From: Paenibacillus tepidiphilus
Lineage (GTDB): Bacteria > Bacillota > Bacilli > Paenibacillales > Paenibacillaceae
Direction of reading: 5' to 3'
Length of the DNA stretch: 64,000 bases
NCBI RefSeq assembly: GCF_008635795.1
Contig: NZ_VWRQ01000018.1
Location: 62,001-126,000 of the forward strand
Shown here: positions 32,882 to 42,200 of the stretch, one piece after another
Layout: each line of letters opens with the position of its first letter
Numbering within the stretch: the first letter of the stretch is position 1
Translations under genes and position numbers: made by a program
The notes under the pieces: generated by a model
What the model saw: only the letters and a program-made list of their open reading frames with translations
Database searches by the model: none
Told to the model about the DNA's origin: nothing

Positions 32882-35613
32882 TGTTGCTGCAGAATCAGAT
32901 TTATATCAAAGGCGCCAGACAGAACAATCTCAAGAATATTACGCTTCATATTCCCCGGGACAAGCTTGTGGTCTTCACCGGCGTCAGCGGCTCGGGTAAA
33001 TCCTCGCTGGTCTTCCATACCATATACGCTGAGGGACGCCGACGCTTAATGGAATCGCTCTCCGCGTATGAGCGCGGCAGTCTGCGCAAGACGGACGAAG
33101 CGGAGGTTGACCTGATTGAGGGGCTCTCCCCGGCTATAGCCATCGAGCAGAAGACCGTATCGCGCAACCCCCGTTCCACGGTCGGGACATTGACCGATAT
33201 CGGCGCCTATCTGAGGCTGCTGTTCTCTCGGGCGAGCAGAGCGGTATGCCCGCATGGCCATGGTGATATTCCGGTCAATAAGAAGAGACAGCTGATCCGC
33301 CATCTGATGGGTTATCCGGAGGGGACGACGCTTGAGATCTATACGCGGGACGATGTTCTTCTCGGGACGTTTACTGTGCACCCTCAGCAGCACAGATCGC
33401 TGCAGGCATTGATCGATGCCGCCCTGGAGGCTGGTGAAGGCTTTATGAAGCTTGGGGTCAAGCGGGACGGTGTTCTGGCGTTCGACTCTGTCTTGGGTTG
33501 TAGCACCTGCGGGATGGTGGCTTGTGAGGCAGCGGCCGGTGCATTCAGCTTTAATACACCCTTGGGCGCCTGTCCGACATGCACCGGTCTCGGCAGACAT
33601 TATTACGTCGATCCGGATCTGGTCATTCCCGACAAGACCAAAAGCATCGGTGACGGTGCTATCCAATTGATCGGCTGGCAGTGTGAGAAAGACAAGTTCG
33701 CCAAGAACCGCAAGATTTTCGAAGCCTTGGCGAACCGGTATCATTTCGATCTGTTTACTCCTGTGGAGCATTTGCCTGAAGAAGCGCTGAACGCTGTGCT
33801 GTACGGTACGGGCGGCGAGAAAATAGCGATAGAGAATCCCTCCATCGGCGGCAAGCCGATGAATGAGAGATTCGCGGGAATCATCAACATCGTGTATGAG
33901 CGGTTTAACGGCTATGCGAAGAATGAGCTGAGTGAGATTAAGGGCGAGGACAAGAGTGTGATGCGTGAGCAGCTCTGTCCGGAGTGTGCCGGAACGCGGC
34001 TGAAGCGTCAGCGGCTTCTGTACCGGATCGACGGGCAGAGCATTCACGACTTATCCGAGATGCCGATCCAGGAGCTGCGTGAATTCTGCCAGCGGCCGTT
34101 CCGGCAGGGATTGAGTCCACAGGAGGAGGCCGTGGCTCAGCCCATTTTCCGGGAAATTGCTGCCCGGTTAACCTTTCTGATTGAAATCGGACTGGGCTAT
34201 CTAAGTCTTAGCCGTCCGGTGACTATGCTCTCGGGGGGAGAATCCCAGCGGATCCGGCTGACTACGCAATTAAGCTCGGGGTTAATGGGGATGATCTATA
34301 TTCTGGATGAGCCGACCGTCGGCCTGCACTCCATGGACAGCGGAAAGCTGCTCCGTATGCTGCAGCGTCTCCGGGACCTGAATAATACTATTCTTGTGAT
34401 CGAGCACGACGAAGAGTTTATTGCGGGTGCCGATCATATTGTGGAAATCGGCCCCGGTGCGGGAGCTCTAGGCGGAGAGGTTGTTGCGGAAGGAACTTTG
34501 GCGCAGCTGAAGTCCAGCCCGTTATCCTTGACAGGCCAATATCTGTCGGGGGCGAGAGTCATTGAATTGCCCCGGAGGCACAGGCTTCGGGATGTGGATT
34601 TACAATCACGGAACACCCGCTATCTGGAGATCCTTGGCGCGCGGGAGAACAACCTGAAGAATATTGATGTGCGGATTCCCTTGGGTTGTTTTGTGGGAAT
34701 TACGGGGGTGTCAGGCTCCGGAAAAAGCACACTGGTTAATCAAGTGCTGGTGGAGAAGCTTCGTTCCCAACTGGAGCGAAGGGCGTCCCATCTGACAGCC
34801 GATGTGGAAATCAGGGGCATGGAATGGATTGAAGATGTGGTTTATATGAACCAGCAGCCCATCGGCAGGAATTCGCGGTCTAACCCGGCAACCTACATCG
34901 GAGTATTCGACCATATCCGCCGGCTATTTGCAGCAACAGCTCAGGCTAAGGCGGCGAAGATGAAGGAGAGTTACTTCAGCTTCAACACGGCCGGCGGCCG
35001 CTGTGAGGTATGTTCCGGACTCGGCGTTCTGGTGACCGAAATGCAGTTTATGTCCGATATCGAAGTCGTGTGCGAGGCCTGCAAGGGACAACGGTTCAAG
35101 GAGGAAATCCTCGACATTGCGTACCGCGGAAAGAACATTGCCCAGGTGCTGGATATGAGCATAGCGGAGGCCGCAGATTTCTTCGGTGACCAGCCGCCTA
35201 TTCATCACAAGCTGACGCTGATGAACCGTCTGGGCATGGGGTATCTGAAATTGGGCCAATCGGCTGTCACCCTCTCGGGTGGAGAAGCGCAGCGGATTAA
35301 GCTGGTGGAGGAGCTGGGCGGTGCGAAGAAAGGCATCGGCAAGCTGTACATTCTGGATGAACCGACAACGGGGCTGCATTTCGCCGATATTCAGCGGCTG
35401 CTGGATATCTTTCAGGAGCTGGTGGCCGAGGGCAATACGGTGCTCGTCATCGAGCATAACCTGCAGCTGATCAAAACGCTCGATTATATTATTGACCTCG
35501 GACCCGAAGGCGGGAACCGGGGAGGACAAATTGTTGCTGCCGGTACCGTGGAGGAAGTGGCCGCCGTGGAAGCTTCTTATACCGGGCAGTATCTGCGACA
35601 AATTCTTGGCTGA
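32878..35613 (+). CDS. UvrA-like ABC ATPase, probable self-protection factor
   Basis: A 911-residue UvrA paralogue. It has both ATPase halves: Walker A GVSGSGKSSLVFHT and GVSGSGKSTLVNQV, signatures LSGGESQRIRL and LSGGEAQRIKL, Walker B IYILDEPTVGLH and LYILDEPTTGLH. Zinc modules are present (CSTCG...CPTC, CPECAG, CEVC...CEAC). In housekeeping UvrA a CPxCG motif begins the UvrB-binding region; here it reads CPHGHG, and the stretch to the first zinc module is only about 85 residues, so the UvrB-binding domain appears largely lost. That points to the UvrA2/DrrC type, linked in several antibiotic clusters to resistance against DNA-active products. Its ATGA overlap with the peptidase-exporter gene puts cap removal, export and protection in one coupled pair. 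Confidence 0.87.
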   Translation: MMLLQNQIYIKGARQNNLKNITLHIPRDKLVVFTGVSGSGKSSLVFHTIYAEGRRRLMESLSAYERGSLRKTDEAEVDLIEGLSPAIAIEQKTVSRNPRSTVGTLTDIGAYLRLLFSRASRAVCPHGHGDIPVNKKRQLIRHLMGYPEGTTLEIYTRDDVLLGTFTVHPQQHRSLQALIDAALEAGEGFMKLGVKRDGVLAFDSVLGCSTCGMVACEAAAGAFSFNTPLGACPTCTGLGRHYYVDPDLVIPDKTKSIGDGAIQLIGWQCEKDKFAKNRKIFEALANRYHFDLFTPVEHLPEEALNAVLYGTGGEKIAIENPSIGGKPMNERFAGIINIVYERFNGYAKNELSEIKGEDKSVMREQLCPECAGTRLKRQRLLYRIDGQSIHDLSEMPIQELREFCQRPFRQGLSPQEEAVAQPIFREIAARLTFLIEIGLGYLSLSRPVTMLSGGESQRIRLTTQLSSGLMGMIYILDEPTVGLHSMDSGKLLRMLQRLRDLNNTILVIEHDEEFIAGADHIVEIGPGAGALGGEVVAEGTLAQLKSSPLSLTGQYLSGARVIELPRRHRLRDVDLQSRNTRYLEILGARENNLKNIDVRIPLGCFVGITGVSGSGKSTLVNQVLVEKLRSQLERRASHLTADVEIRGMEWIEDVVYMNQQPIGRNSRSNPATYIGVFDHIRRLFAATAQAKAAKMKESYFSFNTAGGRCEVCSGLGVLVTEMQFMSDIEVVCEACKGQRFKEEILDIAYRGKNIAQVLDMSIAEAADFFGDQPPIHHKLTLMNRLGMGYLKLGQSAVTLSGGEAQRIKLVEELGGAKKGIGKLYILDEPTTGLHFADIQRLLDIFQELVAEGNTVLVIEHNLQLIKTLDYIIDLGPEGGNRGGQIVAAGTVEEVAAVEASYTGQYLRQILG

Positions 35614-35626
35614 GCCGGAGGGAACG

Positions 35627-36655
35627 ATGACTACCATTGCGCATTGTTTAAGGTTCCTGCCTGTGGAACCGCTCAAGCATTATATTCACAAAAGGTATAA
35701 CGATCTGCCGTGGGTGCATAAATTCGGGCTGGATCATATTCACTTCCAGGGTGAAGTGCTGGCAATACATCACTCCAGGCCGGGTTTCGTCGCATTATCT
35801 GCGGAGCAAGCCGGGGAACTTAAACAGTCGGTGGAGGAAGGCAGAACAGACTCAGCAATTCTGGACCTGCTGCCCAAAGACTGGTTCCGGGAAACAACCG
35901 GCAGCGAGCTGATTGACGGGCTGCTGGACAAGGTGCTTATTCCGGGACTCTTTGAACGGCTGACGCCGGAAAATCTGAAGCTGCCTGTAACCGATCCGGA
36001 ATCACGGCGCCTGCGCAGCATTCTGGAAGAGGTTCCGGACCGGATGCCGCTGTTTCCGGCGATTCAGAACCCTTATGAGCTCCGGGCATTTCTGGAGCTG
36101 GTCCAGAGAAGGAAGCCGAAGACCGTGGTGGAGATCGGAACGGCCGGAGGCGGCGTATTCTACAGTCTGTGCCAGCTTGCGGATGCCGATGCCCGCCTGA
36201 TCAGCATTGATTATCCGGGCGGCCCGTACGGAGGCGGACAGGATGAGTATGAGGTGCAGCTGTACTCCGGCTTTGGCGCACCGGGCCAACAGCTTTCTTT
36301 TATCCGCGACCGGTCGTTCCACCATTCCACCAGGCAGGATTTAATCAGGCTCCTGGGGGACCGGCAGATTGATTTGCTGTTTATCGACGGGGATCATTCC
36401 TATGGCGGAGTGAGTTCAGATTATCACATGTACCGCGAGCTGGTGTCGCCGGGTGGACTTATTGCCTTTCACGATATCCATCTGCATCCCGAGACTTGGG
36501 GCCGGGGGTATGATGTCGGAGTTTTCTGGAATGAGGTAAAGCTGGGCTGCAGCTCCTGCGAAGAGATTGCCGATCCGCACGGGTGCCGGGAGCCGTTAGG
36601 CTTCCAGCAGAAGAGAAGCTCCTTGTCTTACGGAATCGGGATTGTTCACAATTAA
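35627..36655 (+). CDS. Class I SAM-dependent methyltransferase (Methyltransf_24/CmcI-like)
   Basis: A 342-residue protein. The catalytic core is in the second half: VVEIGTAGGGVFYSL (SAM loop), ISIDYPGG, LLFIDGDHSYGGVSSD (acidic metal or substrate loop) and GGLIAFHDIHLHP. This pattern is that of the TylF/CmcI group, which O-methylates or supports hydroxylation in antibiotic pathways. The first 130 residues are a helical extension not familiar to me. The frame is open upstream into uvrA, but GGAGGG places the start at ATG 35627. The target is unknown; it may be a hydroxyl of the growing or released product. Confidence 0.78.
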   Translation: MTTIAHCLRFLPVEPLKHYIHKRYNDLPWVHKFGLDHIHFQGEVLAIHHSRPGFVALSAEQAGELKQSVEEGRTDSAILDLLPKDWFRETTGSELIDGLLDKVLIPGLFERLTPENLKLPVTDPESRRLRSILEEVPDRMPLFPAIQNPYELRAFLELVQRRKPKTVVEIGTAGGGVFYSLCQLADADARLISIDYPGGPYGGGQDEYEVQLYSGFGAPGQQLSFIRDRSFHHSTRQDLIRLLGDRQIDLLFIDGDHSYGGVSSDYHMYRELVSPGGLIAFHDIHLHPETWGRGYDVGVFWNEVKLGCSSCEEIADPHGCREPLGFQQKRSSLSYGIGIVHN

Positions 36656-36676
36656 CGGGACGAGGGGGAAGTAGCA

Positions 36677-38101
36677 ATGACCAATCACCGTCCGATCCGT
36701 AAAAGCCTGGTGGAGGATATGCTGAAGCTTACTTCCATGCAGGAAGGGATGTTATACCATTGTCTGCGGCATCCGGATTCCGGCTTATATTTCGAACAAT
36801 ACAGCTACACTTTGCTCGGGACGATGGATCTTACCGCCTGCGTACGGGCCTGGAACTGGACCATACGTCATAACGAGATGCTGCGGACCGTGTTCCGCTG
36901 GGAGAATATCGAGCATCCGGTTCAGATTATCCTGAAGCACCGGCAGATTGCCATGACCGTGCATGATCTTACCCTGCTAAACGAGGCGGACAAGGAGGAA
37001 GCCTGGCAGGAGATTCTGCAGGCCGACCGCTCCAATCCGTTTCAGCTGGCTGATCTTCCCTTGTTCCGGGTTATGGTTACCGAGTGGGATGATGAACGGT
37101 TTATGATGACAGTTAGCCACCACCATATTCTGTATGACGGCTGGAGCAATGGAATCATTCTCGGCGAGTTCATGGAGGCTTATGAGGCATTTCATGCCGG
37201 AAGACGCCCCGGTACGATGTATAAGCCCGGCTTCAGGGAGTATTTGAAATGGTTGCACGGGCAGGACCCGGGCGGCAGGCGGGAATTCTGGCAGCAATAT
37301 TTGGAGGGGTATGACATTCGTCCGTTGCTGACGCAAGGCCGCGATTCCATGGCGGCCGGGGGCAAGGAAGCCGGATATGATTCCTGCATCATTGCAGATG
37401 AGCTAAGACAAGAGCTGATGCAAGCGGCCCGGGCAACAGGGGTGACGGTGGGGGATATTTATACGGCGGCATGGGGGCTTCTGCTGCAAAGGTACTCGGA
37501 ACAGAACGATGTTGTGTTCGGGGTCACCGCATCCGGCCGTACCGGCAATCTGCCCGGCATGGAGCGGATTGCCGGGCTGCTCATGAATACGGTCCCGGTG
37601 AGGGTACGTGCACATCATGAATCCAGGGTTATCGACATTCTGCTGGATATCCGGCAGTCCAATCTGCGGCGGCAGCCGTATGAGACCACTCCTCTGGTCG
37701 ACATTCAGGAGTGGGTGAAGGGCAGCAGCCGGAAGGAGCTTTTCGATACACTGCTGGTAATTGAGAATTATCCGTTAAATATCCGAACGTTCGGCAATTT
37801 GCGGCTGCAGGATTTTTCCGGATACAGCAGAGTGAACTATCCTTTACTGCTCTCCATTACGGATATTCATCAGACGGCCTTTCATTTTGTTTACCATAAA
37901 GAGCTTTTTGACAGGGAAGACATTGCCTTGCTCCGTGAAAGGTTTGTCGGAATGTTAAGACTTATGCTTTCGGATCTGCAGCGGCCGGTGTGGCAATTGG
38001 GTAGCCTGACCGACCTGGAGCGGGAGCTGAACGAAATCTGGGACGTGGAATTCAAACTACAGCCGGCATCAGGAAATGGAGGGTATTATGAGCAATCTTA
38101 G
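36677..38101 (+). CDS. Free-standing NRPS condensation domain
   Basis: A 474-residue stand-alone C domain. The opening LTSMQEGMLYHCLRHPDSGLYFEQ is that of a condensation domain after an epimerized or carrier-bound donor, the catalytic motif is SHHHILYDGWS near residue 148, and the domain ends normally. No A or carrier domain is attached. The next synthetase starts with only the rear half of a C domain, so this protein may supply the missing condensation step in trans. GGGGGA precedes the ATG. Its 3' end overlaps the radical SAM gene by 14 bases. Confidence 0.88.
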   Translation: MTNHRPIRKSLVEDMLKLTSMQEGMLYHCLRHPDSGLYFEQYSYTLLGTMDLTACVRAWNWTIRHNEMLRTVFRWENIEHPVQIILKHRQIAMTVHDLTLLNEADKEEAWQEILQADRSNPFQLADLPLFRVMVTEWDDERFMMTVSHHHILYDGWSNGIILGEFMEAYEAFHAGRRPGTMYKPGFREYLKWLHGQDPGGRREFWQQYLEGYDIRPLLTQGRDSMAAGGKEAGYDSCIIADELRQELMQAARATGVTVGDIYTAAWGLLLQRYSEQNDVVFGVTASGRTGNLPGMERIAGLLMNTVPVRVRAHHESRVIDILLDIRQSNLRRQPYETTPLVDIQEWVKGSSRKELFDTLLVIENYPLNIRTFGNLRLQDFSGYSRVNYPLLLSITDIHQTAFHFVYHKELFDREDIALLRERFVGMLRLMLSDLQRPVWQLGSLTDLERELNEIWDVEFKLQPASGNGGYYEQS

Positions 38102-39242
38102 CAATTGGGGAGGAATGGACTCCTACACCTGGACGGGCTCCAAAGAAACCGTGAAGTATTACCGCCAGATTGCACGGGCTATGGAGGCTATCCATGCCAA
38201 GATCCCCAAGCAGCAGTTCCATTTGAATACGGTCGCCACAGAGACGGACATCCGGGAGGAGAATTTTCAGGGAACCAATTACCAACGCGCAGTCATGTAT
38301 TTGATGTCCAACGGCTGCGAATGGGCGCTGAAGAACGGCAACGGCTGTACCATGTGCGGCCATTTGGCCAAGCAGACCCGATCCGATACAGCAATCTCGG
38401 CAGACAATTATATTGCGCAGTTTGAGAACGAGTTCAAGTGGATTCCATTCGACCAGTTCCCGCTCTTAAATGTGTACAACAACGGCTCCATTATCAATGA
38501 TCGGGAGATTCCTTCGGAGGCCCTGTGGAGAATTCTGCAAATGATCGGTGAAACGCCCGAAATCAAAATGCTGGTTCTGGAGACCCGGCCGGAGTTCGTT
38601 ACCGAAGAGAAAATAAGGGAGATCAAGCGGCTCCTTCCGGACAAACATATCGAAATCGCGATGGGATTGGAGCTTGTCGATGATTTCCTCCGGTATGTTT
38701 GCATCAATAAGGGATTTACGCTTAAACAGTACAACAAAGCGGCAGAGATCATCACCCGTGAGATGCATATGCGCACTTATGTCCTTTTGAAGCCCCCTTT
38801 TCTGACGGAGATGGAGGCTATTGAACAAGCAGTATTGGCTGTTGAGCATTCCTTCCGGGTCGGAGGGACTACCGTGTCGCTGGAAACCTGTACCATCCAG
38901 GACTACACCCTGGTCCAGGTCCTGAGCGAACGCAACGGTTACAAGACGGCCTGGCTGTGGAGTATCCTGGAGGTCGTCAAGCGTACAGCCCATCTGGGAA
39001 AATTGATTGTCGGACTGTTCCAGTTCTATCCGTCGCCGGTGGGACTGCCCTATAACTGCCCGGAATGCAGCGACAGGGTGCTCGCGGCCTTGAAGGAATA
39101 CAACCGTACACTGGATGTATCCGCACTCCACGGACTGGATTGCAGCTGCAGACAGCAATGGGAAGCGGAGCTTCGCGAGGAGCCGCCAACCTTTGAGTCC
39201 CGGTTAGCTGTTCTGGAGGATGAATGGACGGCTGCAGAGTAG
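38088..39242 (+). CDS. Radical SAM protein resembling archaeosine-type RaSEA/Elp3-like enzymes
   Basis: A 384-residue radical SAM protein. The iron-sulfur motif is CEWALKNGNGCTMCG, that is C-x8-C-x2-C rather than the classic C-x3-C-x2-C, as in the RaSEA (TIGR01210) group. Further blocks are YNNGSIINDREIP, MLVLETRPEFVTEE, IAMGLELVDD and LKPPFLTEMEAIEQA. Three C-terminal Cys sites (NCPECS, LDCSC) may bind a second metal site. Related enzymes act on tRNA bases with a lysine adduct; a role in a natural-product cluster would be unusual. The ATG at 38088 has TGGAGGG in front. Confidence 0.75.
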   Translation: MSNLSNWGGMDSYTWTGSKETVKYYRQIARAMEAIHAKIPKQQFHLNTVATETDIREENFQGTNYQRAVMYLMSNGCEWALKNGNGCTMCGHLAKQTRSDTAISADNYIAQFENEFKWIPFDQFPLLNVYNNGSIINDREIPSEALWRILQMIGETPEIKMLVLETRPEFVTEEKIREIKRLLPDKHIEIAMGLELVDDFLRYVCINKGFTLKQYNKAAEIITREMHMRTYVLLKPPFLTEMEAIEQAVLAVEHSFRVGGTTVSLETCTIQDYTLVQVLSERNGYKTAWLWSILEVVKRTAHLGKLIVGLFQFYPSPVGLPYNCPECSDRVLAALKEYNRTLDVSALHGLDCSCRQQWEAELREEPPTFESRLAVLEDEWTAAE

Positions 39243-39279
39243 ACACAGTGCTTGGATTGTACACAAAGGGGAGCTGTGC

Positions 39280-42200
39280 ATGGTGTATGATGTTGATCTG
39301 AGGAGCAAAATCATAGATGAATATTGGATGAAGAAGCTGTCACCGCAGCTGCCCAAGGAGATGCTCCCGGCACAAGATCCTTCAGCAGGGAGCTCTGCCG
39401 GAGACAAAGAATGCTGGGAAGCCGTCATACCTGAGACAACCGTGCGGCAGCTGGAGCAGGTGTCCGGCGGATCAGAGCTGGCCAGGCTTATTATATTGCT
39501 GACTGCTGTTTCGGGTCTGCTATCCCGCTACACCGAGCACGGAGAGACGCTCATGGGTACAACCTCATTGCGGCGGTCCGGTCAAGAGACCGGTCAATTG
39601 CTCTATCTTAGAAACCGCGTCGAGCAGGGCAAGCCCTGGAAGACGCTGCTGGATGTCATGCATGCCGAGCTCTCCCGTTCGTTCAATCATCAAGGGCTCC
39701 CGCTTGAGCGGGTCACGGAGAGATTGCTATCACTCCCGGGCTTCCAGCGCGAAGCGCTGCAGCAAATCGCCGTTGTTGATGAAGGGCTTCAGACCTCTCC
39801 GGCCGGGCTCATGCTGTTCCCGCTGGTGGTCAAATGGAAGTGCGGTGATTGCGCACAAGGACCAGGACTGCAGTTCATGTTCGATCCGAATGTGTACGAC
39901 AGCGCTATTATTCGTTCTTTTGCCGCCAATCTGGTCCATGTGCTGGGCGTCTTGACGAAGGAGCCCTGGTCGTCTCTGGACGCCGGCGGATTCCCTATGC
40001 TCGCACCAACTGAATGTGAGATTCTCTTAACAACGTTAAATAACACTTTTTATAAGAAAAATAGCGTTTCGTTATTGCACCAGTTCCTGGAGGAGCAAGC
40101 CGCAAGAACGCCGGATCAGACAGCGCTGGTCCAGGACGAGCGGAAGATTACATACCTCGAGCTTAACCGGAGAGCCAACGGGCTGGCCGGAATACTGCGG
40201 GAACACGGAGCCGGGCCTGATCGGATTGTGGGTATTATGGTGCGGCAGTCCATCGAGATGATCGTCGCCATCAACGCCGTGTTGAAGGCAGGGGGCGCTT
40301 ATTGTCCGCTTGATCCGGAGCTCCCGCAGGAACGGCTGCGGCAGATGATGGAAGACAGCGGTATGGAGCTTGTGCTGACAATTGGAGCGCACCTGGAAGA
40401 GGCGGGTCCCTGTAAGTCCATTGATATTACCGCTCCCTTCGTTGCCGGCTGCGAAGCGGATAATTTGCCTCCGTTATCGGCACCGCATCATTTGGCTTAT
40501 GTGCTGTACACCTCCGGTTCAACCGGCCGCCCGAAGGGTGTCATGATTGAACACCGGAGTATTGTGAATCAAATAGCTGGATTGATGCTGCGTTATCCCT
40601 TTGACGCTTCACTGCGTCATGTGCTTCTGGCTCCCTATACATTCGATCCCTCGGTACAACAGGTATATCTGCCTTTGGCAACCGGCGGCACATTATATCT
40701 GATTCCCAAGGCCAAAGTAACCGATCCGGATTTCTTCTGGGGACTGGTGCGCCAAGAGAAAATCAATGTCATTAATACCGTTCCTTCGCTGATGGAAGTG
40801 CTGCTGGAGCAGACGGACGGGCTGCCGCATCAGCTTGCTTACGTAATCATGGCGGGTGAAGCCTTTACGCATGAATTGGCTCACAGACTGAAGCAGTGCT
40901 TCGATATCCGCTACCTGTTCAATATTTACGGGCCTACTGAAGCGACCATCAATACAACCTTGCATGAATGGCAGCCGGGCAGCAAGTCCGGCACTGTACC
41001 TATCGGCAAACCCCTGACCAATTATCAGGTGTATGTGCTGGATGACCGGCAGCGGCTGCTGCCCTACGGGGCTGCAGGTGAGCTGTATATCGGCGGAGCT
41101 GGCTTAGCCCGCGGCTATATCAACCGCCCGGAGCTGACCGGCAAGGCATTCGTCGCTCATCCTTTCTCGCCGGGAGCAAGATTATACCGTACCGGGGACC
41201 AGGTGAGATGGTTGCCTGGCGGGAATCTACAGTTTATCGGACGAATCGACCATCAGGTCAAAATTAACGGGATGCGGGTCGAACTGGGCGAGATTGAGAA
41301 TATCCTGCGGGAATACCCCGGGATTAAAGAATCGGCGCTGGTCCATGGCGGCTCCGCCAGTTCAGCCGAATTATCCGCCTTTTATACCCGTTCATCTGCG
41401 GACGACAGTCCGGCTGACGCGATTACGCAGGAGAGACTCGCTGCGCATCTGAGGCGGTTTGTGCCCGAGTATATGGTTCCGGTTCATTTCGTTGAATTGG
41501 CAAGAATGCCGGTGACAGTGAACGGTAAAACGGACAAAAATGCGCTGAAGGTGCCGCGAAGGCTGACCGGATTCGCCGGCCCGCGAAATGCAGCTGAAGA
41601 AAAGCTGACGGAGATTTGGCGAAAGCTGCTGGGCAGCGAGGATTTCGGCATACACAGCAGCTTCTTTGAATCGGGCGGCAACTCGCTGTCCGTAGTCCGG
41701 CTGCAGAGCCGGATTAACCAGGCCTTTCAGGTGAAGCTGACCCTATCGCAATTGTTCACGCACCATACGATTGCACTCCAGGCGGAAGCGCTGCAGCCAG
41801 CCAAGGCGGAGAAGGCGAATGCAAAGAGGGACGATCAACAGCCTGTACAATCGCGGAATGCAGGGTGGAATGTTGGCGGCAGCAACGGCAGCAACGGCAG
41901 CAACGGCAGCAACGAAAGCAACGAAGGCCGATCACGGGAAAATAACGATATTGCGGTAATCGGAATGGCCTGCCGGTTCCCCCAGGCGGAGTCCTACGGG
42001 GAATTCTGGGATAATCTCTGCCGGGGCGTGGACTCGGTCGGTGTCATTTCGCAGCAGCGTGTGCGCGACATTCTTCCGGAAAGCGCAGTGTCAGGCGAGC
42101 TTGCGGCCAGCTTTCCAAGAGGCGCCTATCTGGATAGAATCGACACCTTCGATCCGCAATTCTTTCAAATATCGCCGAATGAGGCGGCCATGATGGACCC

